A DNA stretch of 13,889 nucleotides from an uncultured Pseudobdellovibrionaceae bacterium (GTDB taxonomy: Bacteria > Bdellovibrionota > Bdellovibrionia > Bdellovibrionales > JAMPXM01), in contig CAKQVW010000037.1 of NCBI GenBank assembly GCA_934277865.1, positions 1-13,889 on the forward strand, in the 5' to 3' direction. Below are positions 1-6,710 of the stretch, one piece after another. Position 1 is the first letter of the stretch, and every line of letters begins with the position of its first letter. The notes beneath the pieces were generated by a model that did no database searches, had not been told where the DNA came from, and worked only from the letters and a program-made list of their open reading frames with translations. Position numbers and translations under genes: made by a program.

Positions 1-864
1 TCGGGTCAGCAAAAACGTATCGTGTGGCCTGGTGGAGATTCGTACGGCCCATCCAAGAACGAGCGGCGGGTGCCATTGGCAGTTGTGTACGTCCATGGTT
101 TTTCGGCCGGTCCGCTGGAACTCGAGCCGACGATTTCGACTTTGGCTGCTGAGCTCGCGGCCCCGCTTGTGCTGACGCGACTCACTGGTCATGGACTGGA
201 AAACTCGGGTGGTGCTGCCAGCGAGGCGATGGCGCAGGTTCGCGCCCGAGATTGGTGGAAGGACATCCATGAAGCCATGGCAATCGGCAACCTGCTCGCG
301 CATCGTGTGCTGTTGATTGGAACATCAACCGGAGCAGCGTTGGCATTGAGCTACGCAGACATCAATGCGCAGCGAGGGGAGTCCGATGGCCTAGCCGGGT
401 TGATCCTGCTTTCGCCCAACTACCGCGTGCAGGCTTTCGGTGCGTGGCTCTTGGAGGCCGCACTAGGCAGATGGCTGGCGACGATCTTTCTTGGATCCGA
501 GCGCGAGTTTGCGGCAGTCAACGAGTTGCATGCCGAGAGATGGACGACGCGATATCGATCTGAAGCCGTGCATGAGATGTTGCTCGTGGCTAAACGGGCG
601 CGTGATGTGAAGATCGAATCCTTGTCGATGCCGGTGCTGACCGTGTACGCGCCAGAAGAGACGGTGGTGGATACGTCGGAGATCGGAAAACGCGCGGCAC
701 TCTTTCAAAACCCCAAGTCGCAAACCCTGGCCGCAGACTGGTTAAAGCGCCATGAATTGGCAAGTGCGACCTTTCACCCCGAGCTCGTGCCTCGCTTGGT
801 CGAGACGTTACGTCTTTGGGTGCGGCGTTCGGTCGAGATCGAGATCGGCCCTGGGGAAGACTAG
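1..864 (+). CDS. alpha/beta hydrolase (carboxylesterase-like), 5' truncated by window edge
   Basis: Serine hydrolase of the alpha/beta fold; substrate unknown. Residues below are counted from a GTG at 22, but the frame is open back to base 1 and the codons before it (reading ...KRIVW) look like the conserved start of this family, so the true start probably lies outside the window. Visible features: oxyanion-hole segment VVYVHGFSAG at residues 21-30, RLTGHG at 53-58, nucleophile elbow GTSTG at 100-104 with Ser102, and a probable catalytic His244 in HELAS. The acid position normally Asp in a 'P-x-D-x-V-V-D' segment reads PEETVVD (211-217), so Glu213 or Asp217 would have to serve. No signal peptide can be judged. 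Its last 57 bases overlap the end of the convergent histidine kinase gene. The family assignment is secure; the physiological role is not. Confidence 0.85.
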   Translation, partial: SGQQKRIVWPGGDSYGPSKNERRVPLAVVYVHGFSAGPLELEPTISTLAAELAAPLVLTRLTGHGLENSGGAASEAMAQVRARDWWKDIHEAMAIGNLLAHRVLLIGTSTGAALALSYADINAQRGESDGLAGLILLSPNYRVQAFGAWLLEAALGRWLATIFLGSEREFAAVNELHAERWTTRYRSEAVHEMLLVAKRARDVKIESLSMPVLTVYAPEETVVDTSEIGKRAALFQNPKSQTLAADWLKRHELASATFHPELVPRLVETLRLWVRRSVEIEIGPGED

Positions 865-2715
865 GCAGAATCGCGTGGCCGGTGAGCTGCGATCGTAAAT
901 GAGCTCGGCGCCATTGGCTCTCGCTAAGCGCTGGCTGATGGTGAGTCCAATCCCGGTCCCGAGTCCAATTGGTTTTGTGGTGAAAAACGGATCGAAGAGA
1001 TGTTCGGCAACGTCATCCGCAATTCGAGGTCCGCCGTTGAGTACCGCGACTTCGACGTGCGAAGCCGTCTCGCGAACGACAACTTTGATCCACTTGTTGG
1101 CAGGATCCATCTCCGGTTGAGATGTGATGGCGTCGTGGGCATTGTTGAGCAGGTTCATGAGAATTTGTGAGACTTGTACGGGGCGAGCCAGAATGACCGC
1201 ATCCTCGGGCTTGATATCAGTCTGGATGTCGATCGATGCCAGGCGCAAACGTTCGTAACAGATGTCCAGTGTTGAATCGATGATCGTTTTCACGGTCTCC
1301 GCTCCAATGGGATCGTGATCACCGGATCGCGAATACACTCGCAGTGCGAGAATCGTTTTGGAAATCCGATTCACCATTTCGATAATCTTCTGCGTGCTTT
1401 CGCGGATCGTGTCCGCTTTCTGGTGCGATGGATCAGTGTGGCCTTCGGAATTTTTATCGGCGGACTTTTCAGCTGACTTTTCTAGAAGTGCGGCTTTTCC
1501 AAGAATGACAGTGAGTGGGTTGTTGATCTCGTGAGCGATGCCGGCGGCCATTTCTCCGAGGGCGGCGAACTTGGCAGCGGAACTGAGTTCAGCAAAATTG
1601 GCGCGGAGCCGCTCCATCATTTCGTAAAGTCCACGGCTGAGGTACCCGATTTCGTCCCCGCGTTCACGAAGCGCGGCCGTGCGAGTGTCATTGATTTGCG
1701 ACGCTGGCGCCGATAGGTCGAAGCTTTTGATGACAGCGGTCATAGCCTCAATCGGGTAGAAGAGTGAGTCTGACAGCCAGCGATTTAGGAAATAGGTGAG
1801 CGCGATGAGGCCGATAAAGAGCGAGACCACCATGTAACGAAGTAAAGTGATGGGATAGTTGATGTCCTCTTTCGGAACTCGGTAGGCAAGGGCCCATGAC
1901 CGCGCTTCGGAACCTGGGCTGCGCTTTTTGAAAAGTGCTGTGAATGTGTTCGCGGTTTCAATAAACTTCGCGGACTCGGTATCGTCAAACGTGCTTTGAG
2001 CCAATGCTTCAGGTGGCGCTTTGGCGCGTCTCTCGAGATCCGCCAGCGAGTCCATCATGACGCCTTGAGGTGTAATGCCCTGCAGATCCATTTTTGAAAA
2101 GATGCGGATGCCATCGCTGGAGAAGATCTGCACATCTGCACGTACGTGCCCAAGCGTAGATTCACTGAGGCCAGAGAGCCCTTGTTGAAGATAGACCAAT
2201 GGCACCGTGGCCGATACAAATCCGATTAAGGGTCCGCCAGGTCGTTTGACACGAGAGACGATAAAGAACGACGGCCGAAGCGGATTTGAGAATTCGAACA
2301 TGTAGACAGGTTCATCCGATCTTTCGGCCTCGTCGAAGAGGTGACGAGGTGAACCTGGCTCGCCGAGGTCGGTACGATTGAGATCGATGCGACGTACGCG
2401 GTCTGGTCCATAAAAGCTGATCGACTGGTAGGACTGGAAATAGTTTCGATAGTCGTTGAAGCGCGATTCGATCTGATCGTAATGAAGCTCACGAAAGAAA
2501 AACGTGCTCCGGCTTAAAGTTTTTTGTTCGGCCAGGCGCAGCTCGAAAAACTGTTCGACGACGTTCACGGCCTGTCGGCTAGTGGCGCTGATTTCACGAA
2601 GTGCGAGGATGTGAAGATACTGTTCGGCGAAAACGAAGAAAGTCGTTCCCAAAATCGCCGCAGTTGCGCTGATCATTGTGAGATTAAAAATCAAAAGCCG
2701 AGAGCGAATTTTCAC
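808..2715 (-). CDS. membrane sensor histidine kinase with large periplasmic sensor domain
   Basis: Two-component sensor kinase of 635 residues. Order seen: membrane segment at about 8-30, extracytoplasmic sensor of about 250 residues (31-285, Cache-like by length and pattern, inferred), second membrane segment at about 289-310, HAMP-like linker, HisKA dimerisation helix with phospho-acceptor His395 in GIAHEINNP, then the HATPase domain. N box is NLLNNAHDAI (521-530), F box DPFFTTKP (575-582) and G2 box GTGIGL (586-591). The G1 box reads VLNGGPRI where D-x-G-x-G is usual, so the usual Asp is Asn560 and a Gly is Arg564. Start is GTG, chosen because GGAAG lies 6 bases upstream; it overlaps the stop of the binding-protein gene as GTGA, implying translational coupling. 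No receiver domain is fused and no response regulator is nearby. Function as a kinase is likely; the signal is probably relayed from the coupled binding protein (inference). Confidence 0.92.
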   Translation of the reverse strand: MKIRSRLLIFNLTMISATAAILGTTFFVFAEQYLHILALREISATSRQAVNVVEQFFELRLAEQKTLSRSTFFFRELHYDQIESRFNDYRNYFQSYQSISFYGPDRVRRIDLNRTDLGEPGSPRHLFDEAERSDEPVYMFEFSNPLRPSFFIVSRVKRPGGPLIGFVSATVPLVYLQQGLSGLSESTLGHVRADVQIFSSDGIRIFSKMDLQGITPQGVMMDSLADLERRAKAPPEALAQSTFDDTESAKFIETANTFTALFKKRSPGSEARSWALAYRVPKEDINYPITLLRYMVVSLFIGLIALTYFLNRWLSDSLFYPIEAMTAVIKSFDLSAPASQINDTRTAALRERGDEIGYLSRGLYEMMERLRANFAELSSAAKFAALGEMAAGIAHEINNPLTVILGKAALLEKSAEKSADKNSEGHTDPSHQKADTIRESTQKIIEMVNRISKTILALRVYSRSGDHDPIGAETVKTIIDSTLDICYERLRLASIDIQTDIKPEDAVILARPVQVSQILMNLLNNAHDAITSQPEMDPANKWIKVVVRETASHVEVAVLNGGPRIADDVAEHLFDPFFTTKPIGLGTGIGLTISQRLARANGAELIYDRSSPATRFCLVFPRADLDLDRTPHPKT

Positions 2716-3803
2716 GGTTCACTTCCGTTTTTGGAGGCGTCATTGGTTTCGATTAAAAGACTCTCATCGTAGATCTGGCGAAGAGGTGTCGGATCGAGGA
2801 CCGAACGTGGGTCGCGGTCGCGGTGACGGATGCCACGCATCAGGAAAAAACGATGAATCGATTGAATTTCTTGTTCCAGCAGGCCCCCGGGCTGAAAGAC
2901 TTCGATATTCTGCTTGAGGTCAAGAAAGTAGGAGTCCATTTCTATAATGCGACGAACGTCTTCCAGCGGTGTTCCGTAAAACCGACTGATGAGTTCCCTA
3001 AAAAGTTTCGGATCTTCGTTTAACAATTTCAGGCCGCGAAAGTATCCACGCAGCAAACCCCTTGCGAGCTCCGGTCGCATCAGAACCTCTCGTCTCAGGA
3101 TCATGCCTGAGATGATATCCTCGGGTCGCACGGCTGAACTCATCACTACGTGAAGCCCCATCTTGAGGCCGCGGCTGAGATTGGGCTCCCAGGTGTGGCC
3201 GGCATCGATTTTTCCGCTCATGACGGCTTCGGGAACATCGCGCGATTGCACGGTCTTAAACTGCACACTCTCGGGGTTGACCTTGTAATGCTCAAGCGCC
3301 CGCACGATGAAGTATTCCGCAAATGAATTGAATTCGCTGAGACCAATGGTTTTTCCGACGAGGTCCTTTGGTGACTTGAGGTTCTTTTTCGAAATCAGCA
3401 TGTCTGTTTTGGAAAAGTCCGACACAAGCACCATGCGTACGGGAATATCCATGCTGAGCATGATGACGTAGTCCGTGAGGACTCCAAACGACCCGTGCAC
3501 GCGGCCGGCTCTGACGTAATCAGACATCTCGCCCGTGTCGAGGAGCTTGATCAATTCGACATCGGAGTGGAAGGGGGCGAGCTCTTCGCGAAGGTATCCG
3601 GCGGCGTAAGCTGCGGTAAGCGGGTAATAGCCGACCCAGTCGATGGTGGCGATGCGAATCGGACCTTCGTGCGCTTTCGCACTTTGGCGAGCGGTTCCAA
3701 CCTGAATGAGTTCACGCGCAAGATAGACACTCAGCGATAGCGACGAGAGCAGGATAAAGCCCCAGATCAGCATTGAGAAATTAAACCGACGTCGCCTCGC
3801 CAT
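2712..3803 (-). CDS. NMT1/SsuA-type periplasmic substrate-binding protein, membrane anchored
   Basis: Solute-binding protein of the NMT1/ThiY-SsuA-TauA-NrtA group, 363 residues. A basic N-terminus (MARRRR) is followed by one hydrophobic segment at about 10-29; there is no lipobox cysteine, so it is either an uncleaved anchor or a signal peptide. The binding fold begins at IRIATIDWVGYYPLTAAYAAGY (49-70, here named by its ends), continues with the lobe-linking region DLVGKTIGLSEFNS (147-160) and the HTWEPN segment (203-208) that resembles the 'W-x-P' ligand-pocket stretch of SsuA-like proteins. The start is ATG with no clear Shine-Dalgarno. It lies 31 bp after lysC and its stop overlaps the kinase start (GTGA). 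No permease or ATPase gene is adjacent, which argues for a sensory rather than transport role. Ligand class cannot be read from sequence; a lysine or aspartate link through lysC is only guesswork. Confidence 0.85.
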   Translation of the reverse strand: MARRRRFNFSMLIWGFILLSSLSLSVYLARELIQVGTARQSAKAHEGPIRIATIDWVGYYPLTAAYAAGYLREELAPFHSDVELIKLLDTGEMSDYVRAGRVHGSFGVLTDYVIMLSMDIPVRMVLVSDFSKTDMLISKKNLKSPKDLVGKTIGLSEFNSFAEYFIVRALEHYKVNPESVQFKTVQSRDVPEAVMSGKIDAGHTWEPNLSRGLKMGLHVVMSSAVRPEDIISGMILRREVLMRPELARGLLRGYFRGLKLLNEDPKLFRELISRFYGTPLEDVRRIIEMDSYFLDLKQNIEVFQPGGLLEQEIQSIHRFFLMRGIRHRDRDPRSVLDPTPLRQIYDESLLIETNDASKNGSEP

Positions 3804-3835
3804 GATCTGTTTTATGGCGGAAACTGTATCAAATG

Positions 3836-5104
3836 TTAAGCGGTAAATCCGTGAAGTGCCTTGAGGCCGGTTTCGCGAGAGCTAGCGTCAATTAAGAACG
3901 TCACGCTCATGGGGCCTTGAAGGATCTCAAGGGCTTCGACGTTTTCGCCTTTCAGACGTTCCGCAAAGCGTACCACGAGGTCTGTGGTGTACGACCCCTG
4001 GCAGGTCGCCGTGATTGTCGAGTACCGTTTTGCATCGAACTGAAAGTTCGAATCGGCCTGAAGGCTGCTCACCTGTGCCTCAAGAGATTCGGCCGGAGAA
4101 GTGATCAGAACCTCCGACATGTTTCCAGATCCCGGCAGTCGTGAAGCATGCAGAATCTGGGGAAGCGGCAACGAGTTTTTTAAGAGATGAGACTTCATGC
4201 TCTGCAGGGCGGCTTGTAGATCGTTGGTTTTGATTTGTAGCTTGCGGACATCGGCGTGGCTGTTGACGGCCAAGACGCGGTCATTTTCAAAACTGTTCAT
4301 CGCATTCTCCATTTTGATATCAGTTCCAGTGCCGATCGCAGCCTCTGCCGAGACCTTGTCGTCGTGCGCAAGAGCCACTCGAAGCGGGACTTTGTGGGTG
4401 GCAGCCAGCTCGACGCTTCGGTAGTGCAAGACTTTTGCTCCCCAAAATGTCATGTCGAGAAGCTGCTGATGGCTGAGTTCCGGTAGGACTCGCGCATTGC
4501 GAACGATGCGAGGGTCAGCCGACATCACGCCGGGCACTTCTTTGAGGATTTCGCAACGGTTGGCTGAGAATGCGGCAGCCATGGCAACGGCGGTGACGTC
4601 TGTTCCTCCGCGGCCCAGTGTCGTGATTTCTTTTGTGCGAGGAGAAACGCCCTGGAAGCCGGCGAGAATGACGACGTGGCCCTTGGTGAGCTCCTCTTGC
4701 ACGCGAATCGATTTGATATCGATGATTCTGGCATTGGAGTGTGTTTCATCCGTCAGCAACCCGGCTTGTGAACCGGTGAAGCTGATGGCTTTGGATTCTG
4801 GTACGAGCTCCTTCAGAGCATCGCTTAATGCCATCGAAAAAAGCGACATCGAAACCCGCTCGCCGGTGGAGAGCAGCATATCGAGTTCGCGCCGATTGGG
4901 TTGCGGGCTAACCGAGTAAGCCAATTGAATCAGACCGTCCGTCGCAGCGCCCATGGCGCTGACCACGGCCAGCACGTTGGCCCCGGTCGCACGAAGCTCG
5001 GCCACCCGGCGAGCCGCGCTTTTGATGTGAGCGGGTGTCGCAAGGCTCATGCCTCCGAACTTTTGTACGATGAGAGGGCGTGTAGGGCTCGAGAGCGTCG
5101 ACAT
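3836..5104 (-). CDS. lysC: aspartate kinase (lysC-type) with C-terminal ACT region
   Basis: Phosphorylates L-aspartate, the first step toward diaminopimelate/lysine, threonine and methionine; cytoplasmic. 422 residues, the usual length for a monofunctional enzyme. The amino-acid kinase fold carries KFGGMS (15-20), STGERVS (79-85, the family's conserved Glu region), TTLGRGGTD (161-169), VPGVMSADPRIV (190-201) and GAKVLHYRSVE (222-232). ACT-like regulatory repeats fill about 275-420 and are diverged. Three differences from the consensus are visible: KFGGTS reads KFGGMS, the T-D-V-D/P-G-V turn reads K-E-V-P-G-V, and KVLHPRSVE has Tyr228 for Pro. These may mean a specialised or feedback-altered enzyme. 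Start ATG lacks a clear Shine-Dalgarno. It sits 34 bp after the transglycosylase gene and 31 bp before the binding-protein gene, probably in one transcript. Family is certain; retained activity is likely but untested. Confidence 0.9.
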   Translation of the reverse strand: MSTLSSPTRPLIVQKFGGMSLATPAHIKSAARRVAELRATGANVLAVVSAMGAATDGLIQLAYSVSPQPNRRELDMLLSTGERVSMSLFSMALSDALKELVPESKAISFTGSQAGLLTDETHSNARIIDIKSIRVQEELTKGHVVILAGFQGVSPRTKEITTLGRGGTDVTAVAMAAAFSANRCEILKEVPGVMSADPRIVRNARVLPELSHQQLLDMTFWGAKVLHYRSVELAATHKVPLRVALAHDDKVSAEAAIGTGTDIKMENAMNSFENDRVLAVNSHADVRKLQIKTNDLQAALQSMKSHLLKNSLPLPQILHASRLPGSGNMSEVLITSPAESLEAQVSSLQADSNFQFDAKRYSTITATCQGSYTTDLVVRFAERLKGENVEALEILQGPMSVTFLIDASSRETGLKALHGFTA

Positions 5105-5138
5105 GGTCTGTTCTGCTGATTGGTTGAGTTAGAGCGTC

Positions 5139-6449
5139 CTAGTTAGAGTGTGCTACGTTGAGGAACTGTGCTACCGCACTTCGCGAGCCTTTGGGAATCC
5201 GAATTCTATGAGATTTTACTTCCCGAGGGATAAAGCCTTTTAGAAGTTCAGGGTTCAGTTCGGTGAGCGAGCGTTCGCTGACGCCAAGGTGACTTGCCAG
5301 GGCGACAAGATCGGTTCCGCCGGGCGCGTCGAAGAACTCAAAAGAGAATGGCAGCTGGAAATCGAGATCTCGAAATCCATAAAGGGCGGGTGCTTTGGCG
5401 ATCAACATAGCCGCCAACATTTTTGGAACGTAATTGCGTGTCTCCTCGGGAAGGGCACCGCGATCGGCCAGGTCCCAAAACGAATTGGTATTGTGGCGTT
5501 TGATCAGTCGGCGCACGCCGCCTTCGCCCATGTTGTAGCTCGCAGCCACGAGGTACCATGAACCAAACTGCTCAAAAAGATCTGACATATAACCAATCGC
5601 CGCCCGAGTCGCTTTCTCGAAATCACGGCGCTCGTCGATCCACCAGTCGATGCCAAGGCCGTATCGTTTTCCAGTTGGCGCAATAAATTGCCACATTCCC
5701 ATGGCGTGAGCATGGCTGACCGCGCTCGAAGAAAATCCGCTTTCGATCATGGCGACGTAGGCGATGTCCGTTGGTAGGCCAGCGCGACTGAGCTCGCCTT
5801 GGATGTAGGGAATGTACCGCGTTGAACGCTCTAACCAGCGGCGAAAAGATGGCCGTCCCGTGGTCTGAAAATACCGAATCCACTTTCTCACGCGAGCATT
5901 GTAGGTGACTGGAAAATCGAAAATCAGATGAGCTTCGTCGACCTTCTGACGTGGTTTAGGCTGTGCCTGTACCTGAGCCTGAGGCCTCGGGCTGGATTCG
6001 ATGGGGCCGGGTTGTTCGGTCAAGGCTTCTGGCTTCAACGTGCGGAAACCGGGATTCGATGAGGAGCCAAAGCTCGCGGCGCTGCGTGTGCCGGTTTGAC
6101 TTGCGACGTTGATCGCGGGGAATGCGGAGAGTGACTCGTCGACGGGAGTTGTCGATTCTAAGATCAGCCAAGGACCAAAAAGATCGGGGCGCTTCGTTGT
6201 GAGATCTTGTGCGCCAAACGCGTACCGCGGTGTGAAGCGGACTGTGCCAGGCGCGTTGGCCTTTGCCTTCGGGCGGCTTCTTTTTTTGGATTCTTTTTTG
6301 GCCTCTTTTCTGGCCTCCACCGAAAGCCGTTGAAATTCTCGCTCGAGAGCTTTTTCCGAAACCTCGGCGGAACGATGTGCACAGCCGGCACCCGACAGAG
6401 CGAACAAAATAGGAATCGCCAACATTGCCAACAGTCGAGCATTGGTCAT
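5139..6449 (-). CDS. mltD: MltD-like membrane-bound lytic transglycosylase
   Basis: Cleaves the MurNAc-GlcNAc bond of peptidoglycan, forming 1,6-anhydro ends, in the periplasm. 436 residues from the chosen ATG, which has GGAGG at 6455-6459 with 5-base spacing; an upstream in-frame ATG at 6578 has no such site. An N-terminal hydrophobic signal (about residues 4-22) ends at GAGC, a possible but poor lipobox (Gly at -3). Next come a Lys/Glu-rich helix (about 30-65) and a long low-complexity linker. The SLT domain spans about 205-360: catalytic Glu236 in AMIESGFS, AMGMWQF (249-255) and AASYNMGEGGV. The last about 60 residues (GTDLVALASHLGVSERSLTELNPEL) look like one degenerate LysM peptidoglycan-binding module. 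It is transcribed away from the flagellar operon across a shared control region and heads the leftward gene set. A role in rod penetration is inferred; a general wall-turnover role is equally possible. Confidence 0.88.
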   Translation of the reverse strand: MTNARLLAMLAIPILFALSGAGCAHRSAEVSEKALEREFQRLSVEARKEAKKESKKRSRPKAKANAPGTVRFTPRYAFGAQDLTTKRPDLFGPWLILESTTPVDESLSAFPAINVASQTGTRSAASFGSSSNPGFRTLKPEALTEQPGPIESSPRPQAQVQAQPKPRQKVDEAHLIFDFPVTYNARVRKWIRYFQTTGRPSFRRWLERSTRYIPYIQGELSRAGLPTDIAYVAMIESGFSSSAVSHAHAMGMWQFIAPTGKRYGLGIDWWIDERRDFEKATRAAIGYMSDLFEQFGSWYLVAASYNMGEGGVRRLIKRHNTNSFWDLADRGALPEETRNYVPKMLAAMLIAKAPALYGFRDLDFQLPFSFEFFDAPGGTDLVALASHLGVSERSLTELNPELLKGFIPREVKSHRIRIPKGSRSAVAQFLNVAHSN

Positions 6450-6582
6450 CCTGACCTCCGACATAAACGAGAGTCCAGCCAAGGAACACGCAGATTCAAA
6501 CGAGAAGGGTCGAACAATTGGCGCAGCTTTCGTCGAGTTCGTCGCCTTCGTCGGCGTTTTGAACCGAGCGAATCCCATTACA

Positions 6583-6615
6583 GACTCAATATAAGTCGCT
6601 TTGAAAACTTGAGTC
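6583..6615. repeat. inverted repeat GACTCAA-N19-TTGAGTC
   Basis: Perfect 7-base arms at 6583-6589 and 6609-6615. They cover the candidate mltD -10 and -35 elements and end 15 bp before the sigma-54 -24 box. The spacing resembles paired half-sites of a dimeric regulator, but no known motif was recognised. Confidence 0.5.
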
Positions 6616-6617
6616 GA
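6588..6617 (-). promoter_or_regulatory. candidate sigma-70 promoter for mltD and the genes after it
   Basis: On the minus strand TCGACT (6617-6612) and TATATT (6593-6588) are 18 bases apart and match four and five of six consensus bases. A second reading, TTCAAA-N17-TGTAAT slightly downstream, is about as good. Either puts the start near 6570-6582 and gives an mltD leader of roughly 130 bases. No experiment or comparison supports the choice. Confidence 0.4.
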
Positions 6618-6630
6618 GAAAAAGTCGAGA
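6612..6630 (+). repeat. two AGTCGAGA direct repeats, 11-bp phase
   Basis: AGTCGAGA occurs at 6612-6619 and again at 6623-6630, start to start 11 bp, close to one helical turn. The second copy touches the sigma-54 -24 box. The core GTCGAG also appears inverted as CTCGAC twice in the flgF leader (6682-6687, 6688-6693). The hexamer is common in neighbouring coding DNA, so significance is uncertain. Confidence 0.5.
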
Positions 6631-6646
6631 TGGCACCGGCCTTGCT
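6631..6646 (+). promoter_or_regulatory. sigma-54 (RpoN) -24/-12 promoter for the flgF operon
   Basis: TGGCACCGGCCTTGCT matches the RpoN consensus TGGCAC-N5-TTGCW at every fixed position, with GG (6632-6633) and GC (6644-6645) exactly 10 bases apart. It faces flgF, and transcription would start near 6657, giving a leader of about 54 bases before the flgF ATG. Sigma-54 control of rod, ring and hook genes is established in several flagellated bacteria. The activator gene is not in the window. Other TGGCAC occurrences in the window lack the -12 half. Confidence 0.82.
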
Positions 6647-6662
6647 CACCTTTTTAGGTGAG
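6645..6662 (+). promoter_or_regulatory. hairpin at the predicted flgF transcription start
   Basis: CTCACC (6645-6650), loop TTTTTA and GGTGAG (6657-6662) form a perfect 6-bp stem. Four more pairs, CTTG (6641-6644) with CAAG (6666-6669), are possible across a 3-base bulge. The predicted start lies inside it, so it is more likely a DNA operator or spacer than a leader RNA structure. There is no T tract after it, so it is not a terminator. Confidence 0.4.
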
Positions 6663-6710
6663 GTCCAAGTTTGAAAGACAACTCGACCTCGACCAACGTC
6701 AGGAGGACGG

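Larger units (their letters stand above)
6450..6710. promoter_or_regulatory. divergent control region between mltD and flgF
   Basis: This 261-bp region contains no gene I can support. It holds leaders and promoters for both directions, described separately. Within the mltD leader are three 9-bp units starting TTCGTCG (6529, 6538 and 6547). Nearer flgF lie an inverted repeat (6583-6615), two direct repeats (6612-6630), the sigma-54 element (6631-6646), a hairpin (6645-6662), and imperfect inverted copies of CTTTGAAAACTTG (6598-6610) and CAAGTTTGAAAG (6666-6677) flanking the promoter. Confidence 0.75.

Noticed and set aside
1810..1817. GCCGATAA on the plus strand
   Set aside because: It lies antisense inside the kinase gene with no gene in the right place downstream.
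6450..6578. 43-codon N-terminal extension of the transglycosylase
   Set aside because: It would bury the signal peptide, and the ATG at 6449 has an ideal GGAGG site while 6578 has none.
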